From positions 93,014,729-93,078,728 of the forward strand of contig OX123183.2 of the NCBI GenBank assembly GCA_944739405.2: a DNA stretch of 64,000 bases, read 5' to 3'. Below the pieces are notes generated by a model. That model was given only the letters and a program-made list of their open reading frames with translations. It was not told the origin of the DNA and searched no databases. The DNA comes from Euclidia mi. Taxonomy: Eukaryota > Arthropoda > Insecta > Lepidoptera > Erebidae. The position numbers and the translations under genes were made by a program. Shown one piece after another: positions 23,658 to 36,800 of this stretch (position 1 is the first letter of the stretch; every line of letters begins with the position of its first letter).

Positions 23658-25513
23658 CACAAGGGGTAGGGTCACATGAAAACCTAACATAACCTATTAA
23701 GTTTCCCGAGTGAACGAGATTATTTTCATAAATAAATAGATCGTGATTTTCAAAATGAAGGCATCAGCTTCGTCACTTAGGTCAGCTCTTGACTCTGCTC
23801 ATCTGACTGCATCGATTTGTTGCCCCGCCCCTATTCGAATTCGCGCGCACAATCAATCTGTAGTTTTCATAAAAAATCATATCAAATTAATAAACATAAG
23901 ACCTCAAATAGAATTAAGTAACCAATAATTATTAATAAAGCAGCTTACAAAACCTTGTTTAAAGTGACATTTTTAGCAGTTCGTTACGTAAAACCTAAAT
24001 TGGAAAAATTGTCTCTATCTTAATATTGAAGTCGCCGACTCTGTATTTCTAGTCGCTCACCTAGTAATTTAGTCACAGGGCTGGCATTTTAATATCTGAA
24101 ATAGATTAATCACAACGCGTTTTTAGTAAGCTCGTTATAGATTTTATGATTAATCAATATTCGTCGTTAGTTAAGTTATTTTTCGCTTACTCAAATTCAT
24201 GCCGCTCAAGTTATGAAAACAGTATCTCATCATCAGTAGCTTAGATTTTTTTATTAGCTCGTTTTATAATTCCCCTTTTACAATTACACGTGAGTTTATC
24301 CAAAGAATATATAAAAAATATATAATGCATGTAATTCAGCTCAAAATAAAACTGAACTACTTTAAGTAATTGCATGTGACGGAATTGTAGCTCCAAAGTT
24401 AAAGGTAGTTTAAGTAAGCCTTCACGCAAAGTTGTGAGTGTTGATAAATATTTGAGTGTGGTGTAAAAGTGTCATATTTTTAATATTGTGTCGACAACTC
24501 TGAAGAGGTTCATATCTTCAATAAATTTTTGATTAGGAGCGAGATACAGTTTGTTTTGCTACGTTAACAAACGTGCGTACACTAGAGTTAACCTATTTAC
24601 TTTGCACTTTATCTTGTTTAAGACTTTCACATATTTTTCGAAGCTTTCAACATTATCTAATCGTTACAAGAAAACCGATAAAACAATCTAATTATTTATC
24701 AGTTTTTAGACAGGGTGAGATCTTAGCCTGTCCAAAAACGAGCTCTACTCTATACCTACCTGTATAGAGTCGCTCGTTAAAACATGGCACATTCAGATTC
24801 AGCTTTATTTATCCCCAAAATTATTCTGCTGGGCTCTTATACAAAAAATAATAATTTGTGATCGGAACAAACAAGCGCTTTCTGGACAGAATGTAATACT
24901 AGTCAACGTTTAAATGTTTAATGTACCTAATAAGCTTTATACGTAAACAGCAGAGCATGTATCTTTTGTGCGTAAGTTTATTGTCACCCCTTGCTGGAGT
25001 GTACCAAAACGTTAACACTCAGTAGGCAGAGGGCGATACTTGTATTAAGCATCGTGTATTCCAGCCATAAAAAATAATGGATCTGCGAATCGTCGAGATA
25101 TGCACGGAAATATGGAGTGAGGTGAGCGCTCGAAAAATCGTAATGGCATCGAGAAAATGGGGATTAGAAAGCGATCGAGTCGAAATCGATGCGAGAGTGT
25201 TCAAACATTGGCGGTGTGTGTACCTTAAGGGCTGCTCGGTTGTTTAAAAAAACAAAATTAATGGAACAGAATCAATTTCTTTTATACATATCTTTGATGA
25301 GTTGCGCACCTGTCTCGTGCACATACCTATCAGGTCGTAAGCCTGGTTGCTTGAAAACTGGGTTAGAAATAAATATTGATTTATGTTAATGCATTTAGCT
25401 TATTTAGAATTTATTGCGAAATGTTTACTTCAGTAATTTTTTTAAATTAGGAGTAGAGTAAATAAAAAATAAATGATAATATAACATAAATGCATTAGCA
25501 ATTTTATCTACTA
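23658..25513. other. No gene recognised
   Basis: AT-rich. A denser, less AT-rich block at 25019-25215 has several CG-containing words but no motif-bearing frame. A small hairpin, CTCTATAC / GTATAGAG, lies near 24748-24769. Confidence 0.4.
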
Positions 25514-25708
25514 CTAGAGGATGCCCGCAGCTCCACCCACACACTTTTTTTTTATTTTAAGCTTTTCTGCCCGAGAATTTCTGGAAATCCCGTACGGTCT
25601 TCAAGGAACATACATTCCAAATTTCAGCTTGTTGCGCCTTGGTTGCGTCCAATAGTTTTAGCTTTTCTTTCAGTCAGTGAGTAGGTAACGTAAGAATTTT
25701 ATCTATAC
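25514..25708 (-). mobile_element. Helitron (Lep1-like), minus strand
   Basis: The 3' end on the minus strand is GCGGGCATCCTCTAG before a T. Near the 5' end the minus strand reads CTCACTGACTGAAAG, like the TTACTGACTGACTG of the copies at 1931 and 41577. The interior motif GGAAATCCCGTACGG also corresponds. The exact 5' TC end is not preserved. Confidence 0.65.
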
Positions 25709-26038
25709 AAATGTGTTAAAAAGGATACAGAAATATCTTGCGGAAGATTCCGAACACGAAGGCCAGAATGTAGAATTAATTTGGCCACAATGGTCCTCCC
25801 ACGTTTGTTTACCGCAGGATCGTCACTTTTCCTAGAATAGAAACAGGCTGATAAATATACCCAACAATTTCTTAGAAGTCGAAACAATTAGTTAAAACAA
25901 ACAAACTTTGAAAAGGTATAATAATTAGTTAAAACGAGCGAAAAGTTTAAGGACGCCCCGTGATAGTGTAAATAACATAAAACGTACTAACCTAATTTCA
26001 GGTAATCGTGTTTGCGCGCCGTGTGCAAACACATATTT

Positions 26039-26230
26039 ATGCCGGTGGAAATGACGGCGTACGACGTACCCACATACGACCAACTAACACAAAATACAAT
26101 TACCGAGCTTTATGGTAATTCACTCACATTTATCTTTCTTCATACATTGGGAATATTTGTTATCATAGTATTAAAGTTCGTTAATTTTATACTCAGTCTA
26201 AGGAAAGCCTATAGTATAATTTCCAAATAA
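26039..26230 (+). CDS. Small ORF with a predicted membrane segment
   Basis: A 63-codon frame from an ATG at 26039 contains a hydrophobic stretch (FIFLHTLGIFVIIVLKFV) and ends in a TAA at 26228-26230. No homologue is recognised and no splice site or promoter was established. It could be a microprotein or chance in AT-rich DNA; chance is more likely. Confidence 0.15.
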   Translation: MPVEMTAYDVPTYDQLTQNTITELYGNSLTFIFLHTLGIFVIIVLKFVNFILSLRKAYSIISK

Positions 26231-29085
26231 GTCGCTGTGAAATTATTTAAAAAGTTCCATTCAAACGCCATTGACTTCGATTCTTCCTTCTTCGCCGACA
26301 TCGATTCGAAAGATCTTACATTTGACCGACACCCTAAATTATAACTCGGATAGAATAGTAGCAATATACCTTACGGAGCAGAATATTTCAATAAATTATA
26401 AAATTTGGACTAAAATGAGCAACTCTACATTTATTCTTTCAAGCTTATATTCAAATTCCTATTCAAATTAAATAACACTTGATTTCTTGTATTTACACAT
26501 AAATTGCAGGTAATTGATTTTTAATGTAGGTAGTATTAAAAGTATAAGTGGGCGAGAGAAACAACATACATCCACCTTGTTCCTCGTCTCTCTAATCATA
26601 ATTATAAATAGAACGCGCCGGCCATTTTGGCTAACGACTGTTTATGACGTAGGTAGGTTAATGTTCAAGAAATTCGTCTCAAGTTATCGACGAACAAACA
26701 AAGTTGCGGCCGATGGGGAGCGAACCCAATTATCTCTAATGAAGACAATGATATAAGCGCGGTTATTGATCTAGATTTAAATTTCATGACGGGTCAGTCC
26801 CTACGATGTGCGAGCCCTTAATGTTTCTTGCCAAGTTTTGTGTACTACATTCGCTTAGGCTTGATACTGTGTATTGTAACAAATATATCGACTGAAATGT
26901 ATCTTTGACTTCTTTATTGGTTTAAAAGGCTTGCCTAAGGTAAGTGGTATGAATAAGACAGAGAAGGGTTAAAGATATTCGTGTGTATTTTTCAAATTGT
27001 TTTGTTGTAGTATCTATTCTAAATTTATTTTCTTTTTGAATTTATTCTGCTACGAGCGTCTTTTTCTAAATGAAAATCATAAAATACTACAGAGCGTCTT
27101 ATTATTGTAGAGTTGTTACATTCCTTTCATGTATTTTCATGTTCTTCACTCAAATGAGAAACATCGATATATTTATATAAGTTAAAAATTAATAGGTACG
27201 CGCTCAGAGCAAATGTTCAAAATGTTATGTTTCAAGAAGCAAAAAGCTCCTCTTTGTAATACTAATTCAGCTTTAGTGAAGTCCTAACACATATTATATC
27301 ATCAACGTGGCCGTTAAGCCTCAAGCGTCAAGATTATCCCGTCCAACTATACTCAAGTTTAATGTCCACTAACTAATTTCTTATCCCCAAAACATAATAA
27401 TATGAACCAACATACACACGAACAAACATGCGAAATTATGATTAACGAGCGTACTCACACATAGACAACGATTACTGACCTTTACGCACACATACATGTG
27501 ATGATGAAACGCCTATCAGTCGATGCTCCTTATATAATTGATATTGTGTTATAAACTTTGTGATATGGAATATTCTATGTTAAGAAAATTCGTGGAAAGG
27601 GTGTTTTCGTGGACTAAAGTGGCTTCTATTTACATCTGTCATGATGTCAGCGGATGATAATCATGTGTAAAAATCTTTAAACACATTTGATAAATATGTA
27701 AGTATAAGTATAGTCCTTATACCAATACGATATTGGTTAATACTCATACGTTGGCATCATTTAGATTTCGATGACGTAGACAATTTTATAAGTGTATAGC
27801 TGATATATATACATATATACTTTAGATACTTTTAGATAGATAGATTATTTTTAGTATGCCTAGCAATGTTGAGGACCCATGAACAAAACATGCTATTTAA
27901 ACTCATTGTGCGTGACAGAAGTTACGCATGAACACCAAATGCTACGGCGTAGAGGCGTACACGGAGAAATGAAATGAAAATTACTTCTTATTTATAACGT
28001 ACGTAGTCTGTAAATAGACTACGGACGCAAAAGCAGCATATTTTTATTAGTTTTTTTTTAATATGTCTTAACACTGTAGGTCGAAGGAAGAGTGAAAATA
28101 TTTTGATGAGACGGGATATTTTTTGTTTTCTTTTTTTTTTAAGTTTAAGCGTCAGATCAATATCCATAGAAGAGGAATCGTTCTTTTTTAAATAAAAAAT
28201 GTCGCATTGTCCTTTGGGAGATATTTCTTGCGAAGTATCGAACTTTTTCTTAAAAGGTTTTCCATCTCCCTTCTCCTAATGACTGTTGCAAAAACAATCA
28301 ATTAAAAAGACGTCATTTGTTGAGTACATTCCAGAGTCATGTTACAGCGGTGTCCCGTATCGATCTCGCGAACTGTCGGTTCCAACACTTCCACTTGTTA
28401 AGATGTTAATGGTTTTGCATAATAATTGCATCGAAGGAAAGTTTGTTGAAACCCTCCTTAGGTCTCATATCACGATATTAACGAGATAAATAAAGCAACA
28501 GAATGATCTTGAATTCATATTTTCATTTCTTAATGCAAATATAGTACAGGACTCAGGACGTGAAAGAGAAAGCTGCTATCCCTTTCGTTGCTGAAGCAAC
28601 GGATGGACCCGACGCTATAGGACTTCACTGGCATACCTTAAGCAAAATATAATGACAAATAAACAAAGATAACAAACATTTGAAATAATCCTGATACTGT
28701 AATTAACATAGTAACTAAAAATAAAGGCGAAAACAAGTTTAATAATTATGCATTTTGTTATATAGTATCGACCGTTTGTTTTTAAATTTCCTAGCTTTAT
28801 ACTTAGAATAACACGTAGAAGCCACAATAAAAAACAAAAAGGCCAAACGACTATGTTTGCCAACAGTGTCAATCACAAATATAATAAAAAATATTACAAA
28901 AAATAAAATAAGATAACATGTCTGCATCTCTCTTAAAATTTAACGTAAATAGGTTTTAAAAATGTCTGTGAGATAAAAAATATTATTCTTATTAGTAAGA
29001 AAGTAATGACAAACATCAGCTGTAGGTTTATAGAATAATTGATGTCATCACTCATCGTCTTTCAACTTCGGCTATATCGGGTGGA
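26231..29085. other. No gene recognised
   Basis: AT-rich sequence with chance frames only. The inverted pair CGTAGTCT / AGACTACG is near 28003-28024. A 67-codon plus frame at 28286 and minus frames at 28615-28927 have no family motifs; the latter are Phe/Ile-rich as expected for translated AT-rich DNA. Confidence 0.4.
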
Positions 29086-29096
29086 GATATCGAAGT

Positions 29097-29418
29097 CATC
29101 ATCATCTTCAGCCCTTTATACTGTCCCACTGCTGGGCACGGGCCTCTTCTCACTATGAGAAGGGTAAGGCCGTAGTCCACCACGCTGGCCAAGTGCGGGT
29201 TGGCAGACGTCACATGTCTTTCGAGAACATTGTGGAGAACTCCCAGACATGCAGGTTTCCTCACGATGTTTGCCTTCACCATTAAGCAAGCGATAATTAA
29301 CAATTTAATACGCACTTAACTTTGAAAAGTCATTGGTGCGTGCCGTGGATTCGAACCCGAGACCATCTGCGTAGCAGTCTGTCGGTGTCTCCACTCGGCT
29401 ATCGCTGCTTTCTTTCTT
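29097..29418 (-). mobile_element. SINE-A copy 3 with target duplication
   Basis: The 11-bp duplication GATATCGAAGT flanks it at 29086-29096 and 29419-29429. Read on the minus strand it has the head GATAGCCGAGTGGAGACACC, B-box GGTTCGAATCC, the common body and the GCCCAGCAGTGGGACAGTAT tail ending in GATGATGATG. It is about as long as copies 1 and 2 and has a clean duplication. Confidence 0.92.
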
Positions 29419-29827
29419 GATATCGAAGTATGATTTGATAAACTATTCCTTTCTTCGGTAAAAATAAATTGCACCAGAAATACAAACATTTCAAAAACTC
29501 ATTTAGTTATATTTCAAGTTTTAGTCGTTAATGGTCACAAATAAACATAGAAATATGTTTCTAACATAAAAGGTCAAAATATGTTTGCTTGATTGGAAAC
29601 TTGATGACCAGAGAATAACTTAATAAAAATATTTGGATTATGTTTGAAATGTATTTTTTGCCATTGTATTCTAGCTATATTGACAACACCTATGGCGTAG
29701 ATCTCTCCATCGCTTTCAGAGTGGCTTTGAATCTTCTGTTAACACTCATAGTGAGGACGACGTCCTTGCTCCGTATTTTATCACTGATAACTAAAAAAAA
29801 TTAAATATATATATATATAAATCATTG

Positions 29828-29896
29828 TGAAATGTGGCTGTAATATTTACACCTTCGGGGATACAGGCGTGAGACTATAAATAAATAAAATAAATT
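29828..29896 (+). mobile_element. SINE-B tail fragment
   Basis: Only the 3' end remains: ACACCTTCGGGGATACAGGC then GTGAGACTATAAATAAATAA. The head is missing, as expected for a 5'-truncated copy. Confidence 0.6.
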
Positions 29897-29939
29897 AATA
29901 ACTCACATTGATCAAAGACTTTCATCTTGAGACACTACG

Positions 29940-30050
29940 GGGTATCGGACATATGAAGATATGCCGGTTGAATGCGGTCAGTTCATGAATGGTCTGTGTA
30001 AAGAGCCTTAGGGCAGATCTATGTTCGGCAGTGGACGTCTAGAAACTAAC
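29940..30050 (+). pseudogene. Decayed RTE LINE 3' end
   Basis: TGGTCTGTGTAAAGAGCCTT and TATGTTCGGCAGTGGACGTC parallel the block at 930-990 (CGGTCTGTGTGGAGAACC and TATGTCCAGCAGTGGACGTC). It is heavily mutated. Confidence 0.5.
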
Positions 30051-30064
30051 AAAATATAACATTA

Positions 30065-30237
30065 CTAGACGTCGCCAGCGGCTTCGCCCACGTCAATTAT
30101 AAATATATAAACCTTCCTCTTGAATTATTCCATATATTAAAAAAACCGCATTAAAATCCGTTGCGTAGTTTTTAAGTTTTAAGCATACATAGGGACAGAC
30201 AGACAGAAGACAGACTTTGTTTTATACTATATAGTGA
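30065..30237 (-). mobile_element. Helitron (Lep1-like), minus strand
   Basis: On the minus strand it starts TCACTATATAGTATAAAACA after an A and ends GCCGCTGGCGACGTCTAG before a T. The ACAGACAGACAGAAGACAGA run and the GGCTTCGCCCACG block are typical of these repeats. No coding capacity. Confidence 0.68.
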
Positions 30238-30265
30238 TATCACAATACTATGTCATAAACTTACA

Positions 30266-30658
30266 TACATACACATACATACATATCGTCACGCCTTTTA
30301 TCCCCGAAGGGGTAGGCAGAGGTGTATTTCTACACCCACTTTTCGCCAGATATACTTTAGTCCCACGTAATAAGGGGCGGGCACATTTCCAGACTCCGTG
30401 CTGCTACTGAGAATTTCGTGACAGAAAAACCCAATAACACTGCCCGACCCAGGAATCGAACCCGGGACCTCCCGATCCCACGCGCACATTTATGCCGCGA
30501 GACCAACGAGGCAGTCGTATGGGGTTTGATGTCGAGTTTTCCGTCTCTACGCAAAGATAGTATTTGCATCGTGTTATCCCTTAGTCGCCTCTTACGACAC
30601 TCACGGGAAGATAGGGGGTGGTGACACTTGTATTCTGTGCCGTCAACCACACGGCTGA
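30266..30658 (-). mobile_element. Composite SINE: SINE-C-like head + SINE-B body
   Basis: A single 11-bp duplication, ATAAACTTACA (30255-30265 and 30659-30669), encloses the whole unit, so both modules moved together. On the minus strand it begins CCGTGTGGTTGACGGCACAG (a SINE-C-type head of about 135 bp), passes into a tRNA-like head GTTGGTCTCGCGGCATAAAT with B-box GGTTCGATTCC, and ends in the SINE-B tail CCCTTCGGGGATAAAAGGCG then ATGTATGTATGTGT. Confidence 0.88.
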
Positions 30659-31094
30659 ATAAACTTACAATGGAATAATATGATTAAGATAATGAAAATA
30701 ATTCCATTTTATTTGCTGGTGCTGCCTGCTTCATTTATTTATTCTCGTAGGGTATTATTAAAATATATATAAAGACTCGGAGTGCTTGTTTCAGTGTTAT
30801 CTTCGTCTGAGATTATCTAAAGGTTAGAAGAAGTATTTAAAGGTTAAAAATTAAAAAATACTTAAAATTATAATCAAAATAGATTTGAATACATAATATA
30901 AAAGGTAATGCGTCATTACTAAAAAAAAATAGTTTAAAGCTACTTAGCATTTCAAAATAAAAATAACGATTCAAAAATTCGCAGAATTTGTATAAGTTAT
31001 TCAACATTGTCGTAACTGAACTTGTCTATGACATATTTTATTATACATGTTTTGATTCTAGATTATTTACGATCTACAGGGCGATTCTTGTATG

Positions 31095-31335
31095 TTGACA
31101 GACACCGAAACAGTATTTTGAAGGAAATGCGATTTGAATTAACTCACAATTGGTATTCTGCTATACCTAATGTCCACAGTCTTCTAATTTGACACGTATA
31201 GTTCGACGTTGACACATAGGTTGACAATTCGTTCAAATTATTATCTTGTCCCGATATATATCAAATATACGTTAATTTAGGAGAATACCATTTATGACTT
31301 AAGTATGACACTGCGACTAGATCGAATCTCCATTT
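31095..31335 (+). repeat. Uncharacterised dispersed repeat D, copy 1
   Basis: Aligns by eye over about 230 bp with 48812-49050: shared words include CAGACACCGA, TTTAATTTGACAC or similar, GACACATAG and GACTAGATCGAA. No open frame or terminal inverted repeat was identified. It may be a MITE or old LINE fragment. Confidence 0.55.
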
Positions 31336-31564
31336 TTATCTAAGCCTCTCAGGTAGTTGGGCTGTATAATCAATTATGTGATTCAAAACAGTCCAATAAT
31401 AGTTGATTTGGCACTTAAAGTTATTTCTAAAATAAAAGTGGCGAACGTGGAGGACAAATTGAGATAGCAATTGTAAGCAAGCAAGGACTGCTCTAGGCTG
31501 AAATGAAGATGGTGAAACAAGGATTGGCTGATCTATTCTATAAGAGCGGGTTCAGTTTTTATCG

Positions 31565-31792
31565 GGGTGCATAGGGTTCCCACCAAGAACTTAGGGTCCC
31601 AAGCCAACCTCACCTGCAAGTGGTGCACCTGCCGATCAACGGACGAGGCTCTGGCAAACAAAATATCCCGATAAGCGGCAATAGGCTCGCCACCTATTAC
31701 GTGGGATCAAAACACTGGCGAAAAGTGGGCGTTTAATATGCCTCTGCCTACCTCTTCGGGGAAACAGGCGTGAGTCTATGTATGTATGTATG
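31565..31792 (+). mobile_element. SINE-B-tailed element with target duplication
   Basis: The 12-bp duplication CAGTTTTTATCG lies at 31553-31564 and 31793-31804. The 3' half is the SINE-B body and tail (TAGGCTCGCCACCTATTACG and CTTCGGGGAAACAGGCGTGA), but the 5' half (GGTTCCCACCAAGAACTTAG and so on) has no tRNA head and differs from the other copies. It may be a further head variant or a truncated LINE end. Confidence 0.75.
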
Positions 31793-31804
31793 CAGTTTTT
31801 ATCG

Positions 31805-33679
31805 CGGCTAAAGTTTTAGTCCCACATACTGGCCGACAAGCAAATCGGTTTGCGTCACAGAATATGAATTAATTTAAAAACAATGAGGATTTTTCATCGT
31901 TTTTGTATTAAATTATACTTAAAAGAAGGATACTTACGAAAAAACACATTAATTAGGCATTCTACGAGAGAACCTTGTAATATTTTTATTGTAACAATGC
32001 AAGGGAGTTAGATAAGATGTATTTCATATAAAATTGGAAGTTTTTATCTTTTGTACTTATTAAATTTTTTTTAGACACATAACATAAAATGGCTCAGTAC
32101 TCATTCCTATACGTAGTAGAACAACATATGCGCATATGTACCTCATTACGCGCTCATTTGCGTGTCGCAACTCACTAAATACGAGATAACGTGTACGTTC
32201 ATTATTTAAAAGCCTTATACTCACTCAAGGACCTTTTTATTTCATATAACTGAAATAGGTTTTATCTATCTGAACATTTAATAAACACGACTTTTAAAAG
32301 AAGAGCCACTGAGCCGTAGCCGACGCCAGCTGAATCAATAAAAATATAAATAAATAAGCCTTTTATTAATTCTCTTATCAATGATATAATGATACACACC
32401 GAAATATATTTATACAAAAAAATAAATCGTGCTTTTTATTTTTATTTATACTATATTTATGAACTGTTTATTACGTGTAAAATATATTACATTTTAATAA
32501 TATACATTTATTTATATAATGATAATTAATACCTATATCCATTTTATTTATATATTACCAATGACTTTAATATTTCGTAGAACATGAATATGGAATAACG
32601 GCAACCATATTCAAGTAAAGCTTGAAATTCATTGTTCCTCCTACCTGTTATCATCGTCCTGGCGTTATTCCGGTTGTATCTAAAACTTTAGTATTGGAGA
32701 CCAGTGTCAGAATATTCAAGTTGGGCGCGATGTAGTTTGGAATCCAATGCCCTCTGCATAGCAGTCTGGAAGAATCTTCACTAAGCTCTCGCTGCCTGCC
32801 GGAAAATTCTGGCAAATAAGTATTAGTTTAACTTTCAGGTTAGGTTTCAAAGCTTCCTTAGAAAGTAATATACCACAGATCATACCAACATAATGGTATT
32901 TCTCCGTTACGTGAAGACGCAGTAAGTCTTCTAAGAAAGAATAAATAGCTTGATGATTGATGACATATCGTCCTAGTCTTAAGCAGACTAAAAAACAATC
33001 TATGTGGCTTTGACCATTGACCATGTTGCACTGTTGATTAGTAAAATCCCCGTCGTTTATTTAGTGTTTGTAATCTGATATTACGTTTTCTATTATGTAA
33101 AGCAGCGGATTAACCAAATTTAAATATACTAGATTATAAAGTTAAATAGAGCTTTATTCGACTAGAACAGAATAAATAAGAAATTAATTACATTTAACAT
33201 ATTAAGTCAATTCGTCGAGTTGATTATATGCCGATTTATATGAAAACTTTTACGTATAATTTAGTATTAGCCCGACAGATATTGTCTGAGGTATAAACAA
33301 ACACCGCACTGTTGGCTTTCACAAACGATGACAATCAAATGTAGAACCCATAAATCTTTCAAACATTTTATTTATTTAGAATTATCATATACTTGATAAT
33401 AAAAACGCCTATTACACGCACTATTTTAAAGAATCGACAAACGCATAACTTTAACATACATTCTGCGAGTCACACTTTTTATTGCAATACAATGTTTTTT
33501 TTTGTTTCTAGTGTCGGGGTTTGTAGGCCACCTAGAGGCCAATAATAAAATAATACATGTATATTATTTTATTGTTGATAAAAGCAGTATTAACGAAATT
33601 GGAATTAACGCGGACTCAAGTTCAATGACTATTGAACTTACTTTTCATTTCTCGCAAGTAGAAGTTTAAGTTGGTTGTC
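31805..33679. other. No gene recognised
   Basis: Very AT-rich. A worn SINE-A head on the minus strand (CCTCTGCATAGCAGTCTGGA ... CACTAAGCTCTCGCTGCC) can be made out at about 32733-32790. An AT-rich near-palindrome, AATAAAATAATA facing TATTATTTTATT around CATG, lies at about 33540-33577. Confidence 0.45.
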
Positions 33680-33866
33680 TATTGTTTACCCGAAGATAAT
33701 ATACCATAATCATCATATTCCCGAATTTCATTTACCCGAATTTCATTTACCCGAACTTTGTTTGCCCTAAAAGACATATGACATACTTTTAACTGCCCGA
33801 AACTTAGATACCATAAGATACGAGTGCCATACGTATTGTTTTTCATATTTTTAATTGCCATAATGA
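33680..33866. repeat. Array of short words (left)
   Basis: About ten related words of 7-10 nt, of the type TTACCCGAA, TACCATAA, TTGCCCTAA, CTGCCCGAA and TTGCCATAA, recur every 12-20 nt. TTTCATTTACCCGAA is tandemly repeated. The complementary words fill the right-hand array at 37198-37395, so the two arrays form inverted flanks around the LINE. Confidence 0.65.
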
Positions 33867-36800
33867 TATGAATTTATATATATTTAGATTTAAGTCTATA
33901 TATTTTAATAATCAATTTTATCTAATTAGTTTATGTTCTCGGATGTTGATGATGATTCGTTTCATTCTGCTTATGATTCCTCCAACTCTTCTTACAATGA
34001 CAGCTTTTGTTCCGTTACTGATTCGCTGGGTGACTTTGTCAGGCGAACATTTGATGAAACTTCAAAGCACATGCTGAATGTCTGTCATATTAATGCGTAA
34101 AGTATCCCTAGCCATTACAACGACCTGTTTAAAGCTTTCCGTGATGCTAACGTTCATGCCATTCTGATTTCTGAGAGCTGGCTGAAACCTCATTTACTTT
34201 CTACTGCCTACTCTCCCTGGTTTTGTTCTTATTCGCAACGATAGGGTGAATAGGAGAGGTGGTGGCGTAGCCATATATCTCCGTAGTACACTCTCGTAAA
34301 AAAATATTATATCTTCACCGCCTAATCATTCTGCTTCCTCTGAGTATCTTTTTCTTTAGGTTTCAATCAGTGGAGCGAAAACCGTTCTAGGATTTGTATA
34401 TTGTCCACCCTCCGTTAATTACTTCTCCAGTCTCGAATCCATTCTGGAATCATTAGGGTCGGAATTTGCACACCATATATCATGGGAGATTTCAACACTG
34501 ACCTTCTAGCCATCAATTCCTCTTGCTCCCAGAACCTTCTAAAATTGATTGAGTCTGCCATTCTACACACTCTTCCTCTCGAATCCACTCACCACAACAT
34601 CGTAGGTGAAGACACTTGGTTAGACTTGATTATTACCTCAGCCCCATCCTTGGTACATTCCCATGGCCAATACCTTGCTCCCTGTTTTTCTCACCATGAC
34701 CTCATCTACCTATCGTATCTCCTTAAACTCCTAAACCTCGCCCTAAGGTTCTGCACACGCGTTGTTTTGGATGTATGGTTAGCGAGCGTTAGGATAGCAA
34801 GAAGCTACAAAAGGCAGGCCTTTTGCAGCTCCTCGCTTGGTCTTATTTGTTAGCAGCCAACACCGTAGATGCAAAGGTTTCGATCTTCAACAATACTATA
34901 ATCGGCCTCTTTGATAAACATGCTCCTATCAGGAGAATTAAATTAAAACGTCCCCTCGCTAGTTGGCTCACCAGGAGCGTTCAAATGGCCATGAGGTGCG
35001 GAGATCGAGCTTTCCGGAAGTTTAAAAAGGAGCGATCTGACGAGAACTGGTGTCTGTACAAAACTGCAAGGAATCTGTGTAATCAGAAGATACGAAACGC
35101 TAAACGCCGCCATATTTTCGACAGTATTAATTTTTCTTCCTCTGCTAGTATCTGGAAGTTCCTTGGGACCCTAGGTATTGGCAAACAGCAACAGACAACT
35201 CCTCAAATTACGATTGGTTTGGATGATTTAAATAACCATTTCACATCGTCTTCTCAACTGGATCTTCAAACCAGGCGTAATACAGTTGACTATATTGCTG
35301 GGCTTCCCCGTCCTAATGCATTGGGTGAGGTCAAGAAAATTATCCTGTCTATTAAATCCAATGCTGTGGACTTTGATTCTATCAGCCGCCGCATGATAAC
35401 CCCGATCCTTGATCATCTCATCGTTCCTATATACCACATTGTAAATTTTTCAACTGACAGTGGCTCTTTCCCCTCCCTGTGGCGTTAAGCCTTTGTTATT
35501 CCACTGCCTAAGATTACGAACCCTTCTCTCCTTAACCATTTCCGTCCTATCTCTATTCTGCCTTTCCTATCCAAAGTGCTGGAAGCCTGTGTACATAAAC
35601 AGTTGTCTGAATTCGTGTATCAAAATAACTTGCTTAGTCCTTTGCAATCCGGATTCAGGCCTGGTCATAGCACGACTTCTGCACTCCTCAAAGTGACTGG
35701 CGATGTTAGGGCAGGCATGGAGGACACTAAAGTCACTGTGCTGACTTTGGTTGACTTCTCGAACGCCTCTAACACCGTCAGTCACGATATCCTTCTTTCT
35801 ATCCTCTCCTATATCATGATCTCTTCTGATACATTGGAATGGTTCTCATTGTATCTTCAGGAACGCCAGCAGTCTGTTCGCTGTGATGAAATGTCATCTA
35901 GTTGGCGTGACATTAGCTCTGGTGTTCCTTAGTGTGGCATTCTCTCTCCTATACTATTCTCTATTTTTATTAACTTCTTAACTCCTAATCTTCGCTGTTC
36001 GTATCATATTTATGCTGATGACTTGCAGTTGTACTCCCAAACGGGAGTGAATGATATAACAGTGGCCATTGCAGATATGAATAGGGACCTTGAGTCAATG
36101 ATGGCCTAGTGTAATAAATTTGGCTTAGCCGTTAACCCAGCAAAGTGCCAGGTCATTATTGTAGGCAGTCGCCCCTTAATACCCAGCATATACTTAAAAA
36201 CTTTACCAGCCATCATGTTTAATGGCTTGGCTTATTCTATACTGTTCAGAGGTAAAAAACCTAGGTATATACATGGATACTACTCTCAATTGGCAAGCGC
36301 AGGTGACTAAAGTTAGTCAGAGGGTCACTGGAACTCTTAAAGCACTTTACCGGTTCAAGAATTTCCTTCCTTCCAAGACCAAGACAATGCTTGTGCAGGC
36401 CTTAATATTTCCCATAATCAACTATGGTGATATGTGCTATTATGACCTGAATGCAGAACATCTCAATAAGTATGACCGACTTCTCAATAACTGCATTCGA
36501 TTAATTTACAATCTTCGTAAGTATGACCACGTCTCTACTTATCGTTCCGAACTTAAATGGTTACCAGTTCGCCAGCACCGGTGTTTGCGTGCTCTTACTA
36601 CTCTCTTCTCTATTCTCAAGTTTCCGTCCTCTCCAACTTATCTCACGCCATACTTCCAATATCTATTTTCCATAAATGATAGAAATATCCGGTCTTCTCA
36701 TAATCTTCTTCTTTCTTGCCCCAGTCACACTACTGGGTTCGTCAACTGTTCCTTTGTTGTGCAGTCTATTCTCTTATAGAATACACTCCCTCCTGAAATC

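Noticed and set aside
29097..29418. Coding exon in the 87-codon minus frame 29052-29315
   Set aside because: The frame lies within SINE-A and is not conserved in the other copies.
33198..33240. Telomere-like CCCTAA/TTAGGG signal near the word arrays
   Set aside because: Insect telomeres are TTAGG tandem repeats; the words at 33680-33866 and 37198-37395 are spaced and degenerate, and nothing telomeric is present in this interval.
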